Positions 32,061 to 36,916 of a stretch of DNA of 36,916 bases are shown piece after piece. Below the pieces are notes generated by a model. That model saw nothing but the letters and a program-made list of their open reading frames with translations, had not been told where the DNA came from and did no database searches. The stretch is from Cohnella zeiphila. Its GTDB lineage: Bacteria; Bacillota; Bacilli; Paenibacillales; Paenibacillaceae. Position numbers and translations under genes: made by a program. Location: contig NZ_JACJVO010000053.1 of NCBI RefSeq assembly GCF_014212055.1, positions 1-36,916 on the forward strand, given 5' to 3'. Position 1 is the first letter of the stretch. The number at the start of each line of letters is the position of its first letter.

Positions 32061-32250
32061 CCCATCGCGGGCTGAACGGGTGCCGATAGCCGAAAAAATC
32101 GGCTAACGGGGCCTTTGGCAGGCCGACTCTCCGTTACGCGTTCAGCCCGCTGCCCGATACGGATACGGCCAGCACATTCTTGTACTCTTCCATGGCCCTG
32201 CAAAGTACCTAAGCAAGCCTCGAAGCTAAGCCCCACTTGGGGTTATTTTA
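32061..32250. repeat. Dispersed hairpin repeat element, copy B (one unit)
   Basis: This is the same element as at 4702-4993 but about 104 bases shorter, exactly two 52-base units. The outer stem is perfect here: GCGGGCTGAACG at 32067-32078 pairs with CGTTCAGCCCGC at 32139-32150. The single inner hairpin TAGCCGA-A5-TCGGCTA lies at 32087-32105. The ~100-base tail, including CCGATACGGATACGGCCAGC and CAAAGTACCTAAG, is nearly identical to copy A. It ends in GCCCC-ACTT-GGGG and TTATTTTA, the last bases of which contain the stop of the minus-strand gene at 32243. The element follows the dnaB terminator. Confidence 0.85.
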
Positions 32251-32650
32251 ATGCTTGGCGCCGGAAAGCACGCTGTACGGCGGCTGCCAGCAGTCCGGCG
32301 GCGATGCCCCAGATCGCGTTCGTGACGAGAACGCCGACAAAGCCGAACGGGTTCGTCAGCGGGCCTTGCAGACGGCCGGTCAGAATCGGCGACAGGATGC
32401 CGCTGAGGACGATCGCGAATACGCCGTAAGCGATGCCGGCCATCATAAGCGTCGGAACGGGACGCGCCACGCGGGCGAGGTTGGCGGCCGCGATCCATAG
32501 CAGGGTGATTAAGACCGTCGCGCCCAAGCTGGCGAACGGCTGCCCGATCCGCTCCGACAAGCCCGTGATGCTCATCAGCGGGCGGATGAGGGCGAATGCG
32601 CCCATCGCGACGACGAACAGCCGCTGCGAGTTCCGGAGTCTCCCGCTCAT
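32243..32650 (-). CDS. Small integral membrane protein, function unknown
   Basis: This 135-residue protein has about four predicted membrane helices (segments around residues 10-30, 40-60, 68-92 and 103-125) and basic ends (MSGRLRNSQR at the start, RAFRRQALK at the end). No family was recognised. Its ATG overlaps the stop of the preceding minus-strand gene by four bases (ATGA), so the two membrane proteins form an operon. Its stop lies within the 3' end of repeat copy B, whose GCCCC-ACTT-GGGG hairpin might serve as a poor terminator for it. Confidence 0.7.
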   Translation of the reverse strand: MSGRLRNSQRLFVVAMGAFALIRPLMSITGLSERIGQPFASLGATVLITLLWIAAANLARVARPVPTLMMAGIAYGVFAIVLSGILSPILTGRLQGPLTNPFGFVGVLVTNAIWGIAAGLLAAAVQRAFRRQALK

Positions 32651-33048
32651 GACGAAGCTCCCCCGTTGGCCGAGCCCTTCCCCGGAAAAGCCAAATGCCG
32701 GGACCGGGCGGCGGTCCGAAGGGTCAGCCAGAACAGCACCGCGGCGATGACCGGATGGAAGGCCCCCGCCCCTTGAACGTGGGCGGTAAAGTATTGCGCG
32801 AAGATCAGTAGGAGAAGGACGACGCTTATCCAGCGAAAGGAGACCGGCAGTTTGCCGGCGAATCCGAAGATGAGCATCAGAAGCGGGAACAGCTCGAAAA
32901 TCCGGACGAACACTTCATGGTCATGCCAATGCGAAGAGTCGGTGAAGATCGCCAATCCGGCGATAAAAATCTGAACCGCCACGCAGGCGGCGAACAAACA
33001 GGCAACTCCGAAAAAAACCGTACGGAACACGGTATGGCTGCGTTTCAT
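32647..33048 (-). CDS. Small membrane protein, DUF6220-like
   Basis: This 133-residue protein has four predicted membrane helices. The order of features resembles DUF6220-type proteins: FRTVFFGVACLFAACVAVQIFIAGLAIF, then a short His/Trp-rich extracytoplasmic loop SSHWHDHEVF, then a helix with FELFPLLMLIFGF, and a late helix preceded by QGAGAFHPVIA. The function is unknown. The start at 33048 is supported by AAGGAGGA eight bases upstream. An in-frame ATG 60 bases earlier gives a soluble basic extension and lacks a ribosome site. It is divergent from the two-component system, with a gap of about 185 bases. Confidence 0.75.
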   Translation of the reverse strand: MKRSHTVFRTVFFGVACLFAACVAVQIFIAGLAIFTDSSHWHDHEVFVRIFELFPLLMLIFGFAGKLPVSFRWISVVLLLLIFAQYFTAHVQGAGAFHPVIAAVLFWLTLRTAARSRHLAFPGKGSANGGASS

Positions 33049-33197
33049 CTGGCGTTTCCTCCTTGGCGAAGCGGGGCGGAAGGCGTGGTCCCGCTCGGTT
33101 TTCCCCATTTTATCAAGCTCATGTTGTGAACTTGTTGCGATCGTTTACGGGTACGGTGAAATTCGGCGCTTTCTCTCCATAGAAGCAAAAACCCCCT

Positions 33198-33203
33198 TAT
33201 AAT
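33198..33203 (+). promoter_or_regulatory. -10 box for the two-component operon
   Basis: A perfect TATAAT lies 31 bases before the proposed start codon. No good -35 is visible at 17 bases, so an activator or auto-regulation by the response regulator is possible. Confidence 0.5.
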
Positions 33204-33233
33204 GGTGGATAATAAACGGGGGTGACGAACCGG

Positions 33234-33923
33234 ATGCCGCATCGATTGCTGCTGGTGGACGACGAGGAGAAGGTTCTTGAATTCATGGAGCCGTTCCTGC
33301 GGGGCGAAGGCTATGAGACCTATACGGCCAGAACGGGGAGGGAAGCGATCGCGAAGGCGCGCGAGGCGAACGTCTCGCTGGTCGTGCTGGACTGGATGCT
33401 GCCGGAGATGAACGGACTCGACGTCTGCCGGGAGCTCCGCCGGATCGGTCCGATGGGCATCATCATGCTGACGGCCCGCGCGGAGGAAGCGGACAAGATC
33501 GTCGGCCTGGAGATCGGCGCCGACGACTATATGACCAAGCCGTTCTCGCTGCGGGAGCTGTCGGCCCGGATCCGTTCGGTGCTTCGGCGGATGGACGGCC
33601 ACGCGGCCGCCGCGGCGCCGGCTCTCGTCTACGGCGATCTGGCCGTCTCCGAATCGGAATGCCGGGTAAAGAAAGGCGGCAAGGAGATTCCGCTCACGCC
33701 GACGGAATTCAAGCTGCTGCTCACCCTTGCGGCCCGGCCGGGAATCGTCTACAGCCGGCTGCAGCTGCTGCAGGCGGCGCTGGCCGACGACATTCTCAAC
33801 GACGAGCGAACGGTGGACACCCACATCAGCCGAATCCGCAAAAAAATCGAAGACGATCCGTCCCGACCCGCCTTCGTCCAGACGGTCTACGGATTCGGCT
33901 ATCGCTTCGGGGACCGCGCATGA
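33234..33923 (+). CDS. OmpR/PhoB-type response regulator
   Basis: This 229-residue regulator has a receiver domain (about 1-120) and a winged-helix DNA-binding domain (about 130-228). The receiver shows the acidic pair Asp9-Asp10, the phosphoacceptor Asp53 in VVLDWMLP, Thr80 and Lys102 in MTKPF. The output domain includes LTPTEFKLLLTLAARPG and RTVDTHISRIRKKIEDD, ending VYGFGYRF. ATG 33234 is preferred because GGGGGTGA stands eight bases upstream. GTG 33222 lies inside that site. It overlaps the histidine kinase gene by four bases. The regulon is unknown. The divergent membrane-protein pair is one possible target. Confidence 0.93.
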   Translation: MPHRLLLVDDEEKVLEFMEPFLRGEGYETYTARTGREAIAKAREANVSLVVLDWMLPEMNGLDVCRELRRIGPMGIIMLTARAEEADKIVGLEIGADDYMTKPFSLRELSARIRSVLRRMDGHAAAAAPALVYGDLAVSESECRVKKGGKEIPLTPTEFKLLLTLAARPGIVYSRLQLLQAALADDILNDERTVDTHISRIRKKIEDDPSRPAFVQTVYGFGYRFGDRA

Positions 33924-35287
33924 AAGCGAACCTCAAGCTGTTTCTTGCGATGGCGTCGTTCGTCGCGGCCATGTGCATCGTCTTCGGCTTGCTCACGATG
34001 TTTATCGTCAAAGCCGCATCCGAGGCGGCTGTCCAATCGACCCGCGGAGATCAGCTCGAAGCGCTGGCCGAACCGTTGATTCGCTACTATGAGGATCATG
34101 GCCGGTCATGGGAAGGGGTTGGACAGCTCCGCCTGGAAGAAAGCGTGGAGACGAAAGGACGAGAGATCAGTCTCCTGCTGGTGTCGCCTCAAAATCAAGT
34201 GCTGTTGAAGCAGGGGGAAGAAGGAGACGACAGGGTCGTCCGGAGGCTCGGGATTCGGAAACCGCTGCTCTCGAACGGGAGCACGGTTGCCGTTCTTTAC
34301 GAGTACGACCCGGACGTGGCCATGCTGTCCAAGCTTCGGTACGGCATTCCGATCTCCGTGCTGACGCTGCTTGTCCCGAGCGCCGCCGCATTTATCGTCC
34401 TTAGCCTTCTAGTCGCGTGGGGGCTGTCCAAACGGATGACGTCGCCGCTTCGAAGGTTGATGCCCGCCATTGAACGTCTCGGCAGAGGGGATTACGGCGT
34501 TCAGGCTCCGGTCGCCGTGAATGACGAATACGGGCAAGTGGCGCGCGCGTTCAACGAAATGTCCCTTTTGCTGCGGGATGCCGAAGAAAACCGCCGCAGC
34601 CTGGTCGCGGACGTGGCGCACGAGCTGCGGACGCCGATCACGATCATTCGCGGCAAGCTGGATCTGCTGCAGCACGGCGGAGAGAGGATCGCACCCGAGA
34701 ACCTGCTTCCGCTTCAGGACGAATTGATCCGTCTGACGCGCCTGATCGACGATCTTCATCAGCTGTCGCTGGCCGAGGCTCGCAAGCTGCCGATCGAGCG
34801 CCGCCCGACGAACCTGTGCGAGCTGCTGCGGCGGATCGTCGAGCGGGTCGGGCCCGACGCCGAACGGAAGGGGATCCGGATGGAGCTGGCTTGCGAAGCC
34901 GGCTTCCCGGTGATTTCCGTGGATCCGAATCGAATGACGCAGGTCTTTCTCAATCTGGCGGTCAATGCCGTCCGATATACGCAGCCGAACGGGGCCGTCA
35001 ACCTGACGGTTCGGGAAGAGGCAGGCGGTCTGCGCGTCGAGGTCGCCGACAACGGGCCGGGGATCGAGCCGCGCCATCTTCCGCACATCTTCGATCGGTT
35101 CTACCGGGCGGACGAGGCTCGTGCCCGCCATGGCGGCGGGGCCGGTCTGGGATTGGCGATCGCCAAGGGGTACGTGACCGCCCACGACGGCACGATCGAG
35201 GCGGCGAGCTCGCCCGGCCAAGGAACGACCTTTACCGTCCGGCTGCCCGGCCCTGCGGAGCGGGCGGCTCCCGAACCGCCGAACTAA
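33920..35287 (+). CDS. Sensor histidine kinase
   Basis: This 455-residue membrane kinase is the partner of the response regulator immediately upstream. It has an N-terminal membrane helix (about 7-31), an extracytoplasmic sensor of about 110 residues, a second helix (about 143-165), and a HAMP linker. A HisKA domain follows with the phosphorylated His234 in DVAHELRTPIT, then an HATPase domain with the N box in LNLAVNAVRYT, the G1 box VADNGPGI, F box F-D-R-F-Y-R and G2 box GAGLGLAIAKG. The motif set is complete, so it should be active. The sensor shows no recognised ligand-binding domain, and the signal is unknown. Start ATG 33920 overlaps the regulator stop. Confidence 0.94.
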   Translation: MKANLKLFLAMASFVAAMCIVFGLLTMFIVKAASEAAVQSTRGDQLEALAEPLIRYYEDHGRSWEGVGQLRLEESVETKGREISLLLVSPQNQVLLKQGEEGDDRVVRRLGIRKPLLSNGSTVAVLYEYDPDVAMLSKLRYGIPISVLTLLVPSAAAFIVLSLLVAWGLSKRMTSPLRRLMPAIERLGRGDYGVQAPVAVNDEYGQVARAFNEMSLLLRDAEENRRSLVADVAHELRTPITIIRGKLDLLQHGGERIAPENLLPLQDELIRLTRLIDDLHQLSLAEARKLPIERRPTNLCELLRRIVERVGPDAERKGIRMELACEAGFPVISVDPNRMTQVFLNLAVNAVRYTQPNGAVNLTVREEAGGLRVEVADNGPGIEPRHLPHIFDRFYRADEARARHGGGAGLGLAIAKGYVTAHDGTIEAASSPGQGTTFTVRLPGPAERAAPEPPN

Positions 35288-35291
35288 AAAG

Positions 35292-35315
35292 AAGGCGCCC
35301 GGTCCCCGGCGCCTT
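35292..35315. terminator. Hairpin after the two-component operon, possibly bidirectional
   Basis: AAGGCGCC and GGCGCCTT form a perfect eight-base-pair stem with an eight-base loop, five bases after the kinase stop. The + strand has only TT before ATGTG, but the minus strand follows the stem with CTTTTTAG. It is therefore a weak terminator for the kinase operon and a better one for leftward transcription. Confidence 0.55.
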
Positions 35316-35334
35316 ATGTGAAACATTCGTGATA

Positions 35335-35347
35335 ATTTCCGAACAAT
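35335..35347 (+). promoter_or_regulatory. PurBox (PurR binding site) upstream of purA
   Basis: ATTTCCGAACAAT matches the Bacillus PurBox consensus AWWWCCGAACWWT at every position. A degenerate inverted partner containing GTTCG lies 18 bases further on, at 35366-35378. B. subtilis purA is controlled by PurR through paired boxes in this position relative to the promoter, so purine repression is expected here. Confidence 0.75.
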
Positions 35348-35381
35348 CATATGAGCGTTCACACAATCGTTCGCCTTTTCA

Positions 35382-35410
35382 TTGACTTCCCCCTTAGCGC
35401 TTGCTACACT
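35382..35410 (+). promoter_or_regulatory. Sigma-A promoter of purA
   Basis: TTGACT at 35382-35387 and TACACT at 35405-35410 are separated by exactly 17 bases. The PurBox pair lies just upstream. Transcription would begin near 35417, giving a GC-rich leader of about 150 bases with several stem-loops (for example GCATTCG and the CCGATGC 11 bases on), in which no known riboswitch was recognised. Confidence 0.75.
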
Positions 35411-35569
35411 AAAAATGCCGCCTTTCGGCCTGTCGGCCGCACATCGGGACGAGGCATTCGTCTGCCGATGCGTTAAGGCGCGCCTTCATCCGCGCGAAGG
35501 ACGCGGCAGGGCGCCCGGGGTGGCATCATCATGCCGGCAGGAACGAATCGGCCGGATGGAGGGATTGTT

Positions 35570-36856
35570 TTGTCTACTGTCGTAGTCGTCGGTACCCAGT
35601 GGGGAGACGAGGGGAAAGGGAAGATCACCGATTACCTCGCGGAGAAGGCGGACGTCGTCGCCCGTTATCAAGGCGGGAACAACGCCGGCCATACGATTCT
35701 CATTCAGAACAAGAAATACAAGCTGACCATGATTCCGTCCGGCATTTTCAACGAGAACAAAGTTTGCGTCATCGGCAACGGGATGGTCATCAACCCGGCC
35801 GCGCTGGTAGAAGAAATTCAATATATCATCGACAACGGCTTCACCGCCGATAACTTGCGGATCAGCGACCGCGCCCATGTCATCATGCCGTATCATCTCG
35901 TTTTGGACGGTTTGGAAGAAGACCGCAAGGGCGACGGCAAGATCGGCACGACGCGCAAGGGCATCGGCCCTTGCTATATGGACAAAGCCGCGCGCAACGG
36001 CATTCGTATCGCCGACCTGATGGATCCGGAGGAGTTCTCGGGGAAGGCACGCCGCCTGATCGCCGAGAAGAATCAGATGATCGTTCAGGTATACGGGGGA
36101 GAGCCGCTCGACGCCGACCGGATCGTGGAAGAGTACTTGACGCTCGCCGAGAAGCTCCGTCCGTTCGTCACCGACACGTCGGTCGTGCTGAACGATGCCA
36201 TCGACGAGGGCCGGAAGGTGCTGTTCGAAGGCGCTCAAGGCGTCATGCTGGACATCGACCAAGGCACGTACCCGTTCGTGACCAGCTCCAACCCTTCGGC
36301 GGGCGGCGTCTGTATCGGCTCCGGCGTCGGTCCGTCCAAGATCAAGCAGGTCATCGGCGTGGCGAAGGCTTACACGACCCGCGTCGGCGACGGCCCGTTC
36401 CCGACCGAGCTGCACGACGAGCTGGGCCAATGGATTCGCGACAAAGGCCATGAGTACGGCACCGTGACGGGACGCCCGCGCCGCGTCGGCTGGTTCGACA
36501 CGGTCGTCGTCCGCCATGCGCGCCGCGTCAGCGGCATCACCGGTCTGTCGCTGAACTCGCTTGACGTGCTGAGCGGGCTGGACACGGTCAAGATCTGCAC
36601 ATCCTATCGGTGCCGCGGCGAGATCATCCGCCATTATCCGGCGAACCTGAAGACGCTGGCCGATTGCGAAGCCGTGTACGAGGAGCTGCCGGGCTGGAGC
36701 GAGGACATCTCGAACGCGAAGACTCTCGAAGATTTGCCGGAGAACACCCGCCGCTATGTCGAGCGCGTGTCCGAGCTGACCGGCATTCCGATCGCCATCT
36801 TCTCCGTCGGCCGCAATCGCGAGCAGACGAACCAAGTGGCTCCGATCTACGAATAA
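35570..36856 (+). CDS. purA: Adenylosuccinate synthase
   Basis: This 428-residue enzyme joins IMP and aspartate with GTP to form adenylosuccinate, the first committed step from IMP to AMP. The N-terminal GTQWGDEGKGK carries the catalytic Asp13, and NNAGHT carries His41. With TTG 35570 as the start these fall at exactly the positions known for E. coli PurA, which supports that start together with GGAGGG six bases upstream. The ATG at 35531 would add 13 unconserved residues. Later motifs include GTTRKGIGPCYMDKA, FEGAQGVMLDIDQGTYPFVTSSN and the C-terminal GRNREQTN-type nucleotide-binding end. The length is normal. It is a single-gene unit with its own promoter and terminator. Confidence 0.97.
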   Translation: MSTVVVVGTQWGDEGKGKITDYLAEKADVVARYQGGNNAGHTILIQNKKYKLTMIPSGIFNENKVCVIGNGMVINPAALVEEIQYIIDNGFTADNLRISDRAHVIMPYHLVLDGLEEDRKGDGKIGTTRKGIGPCYMDKAARNGIRIADLMDPEEFSGKARRLIAEKNQMIVQVYGGEPLDADRIVEEYLTLAEKLRPFVTDTSVVLNDAIDEGRKVLFEGAQGVMLDIDQGTYPFVTSSNPSAGGVCIGSGVGPSKIKQVIGVAKAYTTRVGDGPFPTELHDELGQWIRDKGHEYGTVTGRPRRVGWFDTVVVRHARRVSGITGLSLNSLDVLSGLDTVKICTSYRCRGEIIRHYPANLKTLADCEAVYEELPGWSEDISNAKTLEDLPENTRRYVERVSELTGIPIAIFSVGRNREQTNQVAPIYE

Positions 36857-36875
36857 TTTCTCATCGGCACGCAAG

Positions 36876-36901
36876 CCGCTCCGGATATCCGGGGCGGTTT
36901 T
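36876..36901 (+). terminator. Intrinsic terminator after purA
   Basis: CCGCTCCGG pairs with CCGGGGCGG (one U-G pair) around an ATAT loop, followed by TTTT. It lies 19 bases after the purA stop. Confidence 0.8.
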
Positions 36902-36916
36902 CGTATTATTAGGTCA

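Noticed and set aside
35411..35569. Riboswitch in the purA leader
   Set aside because: Stem-loops are present but no core of a purine or other known riboswitch could be recognised, and a PurBox already explains the control.
35382..35585. Leader peptide upstream of purA (67 codons)
   Set aside because: The start codon lies within the -35 box of the purA promoter, so it cannot be translated from that message.

Overview
This window looks like the chromosome of a GC-rich Paenibacillaceae-type Firmicute (Paenibacillus or Cohnella-like). The evidence is strong purine-rich Shine-Dalgarno sites with frequent TTG starts, LplB/LplC-type sugar permeases, a membrane-anchored AraC sensor-regulator, GC content well above that of Bacillus, and the conserved Firmicute block yybS-gdpP-rplI-dnaB followed by purA. 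The genus is an inference. No rRNA, tRNA, transposase or CRISPR array was seen.

Layout. (1) 1-2531: the C-terminal end of a sugar ABC solute-binding protein, translationally coupled to a transmembrane AraC-family regulator. (2) 2534-4608: a divergent MFS exporter/TetR pair with AT-rich palindromes between them, probably a self-contained drug-efflux cassette. (3) 4609-5467: a gene-free stretch with a terminator, copy A of a hairpin repeat, and a likely promoter with a cre-like (catabolite repression) site. (4) 5468-25806: a carbohydrate locus on the + strand. It holds two permeases, a binding lipoprotein, a GH2 enzyme, a Gfo/Idh/MocA oxidoreductase, an SDR dehydrogenase, a DapA-family lyase, an aldehyde dehydrogenase, a mandelate-racemase-type enolase-superfamily enzyme, a GH29 fucosidase, a TIM-barrel isomerase/epimerase, a GH95 enzyme and a 912-residue glycosidase-like protein. 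A strong terminator closes it at 25852-25891. (5) 26103-31833: a CBS-pair protein, then MazG-like, yybS, gdpP, rplI and dnaB, closed by a 16-bp-stem terminator. (6) 31895-35315: copy B of the hairpin repeat, two small membrane proteins on the minus strand, and an OmpR-type two-component system. (7) 35335-36901: purA with a PurBox, a sigma-A promoter and a terminator.

How the genes fit together. The central locus looks like a system for importing an oligosaccharide, hydrolysing it inside the cell and oxidising the sugar released. Two enzymes from fucosidase families (GH29, GH95) sit with dehydrogenase, acid-sugar dehydratase-like, keto-acid lyase and aldehyde dehydrogenase genes. No isomerase or kinase of the classical L-fucose route is in the window. 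This would suit a non-phosphorylative 6-deoxysugar route ending in pyruvate plus lactate. A glucarate-type route ending in 2-oxoglutarate is the main alternative. The enolase-superfamily member lacks the usual KxK motif, so its reaction is open.

The most unusual DNA features are a dispersed intergenic element present twice, with a 52-bp hairpin unit in three copies at one site and one at the other, and a second type of nested palindromic element inside the sugar locus.
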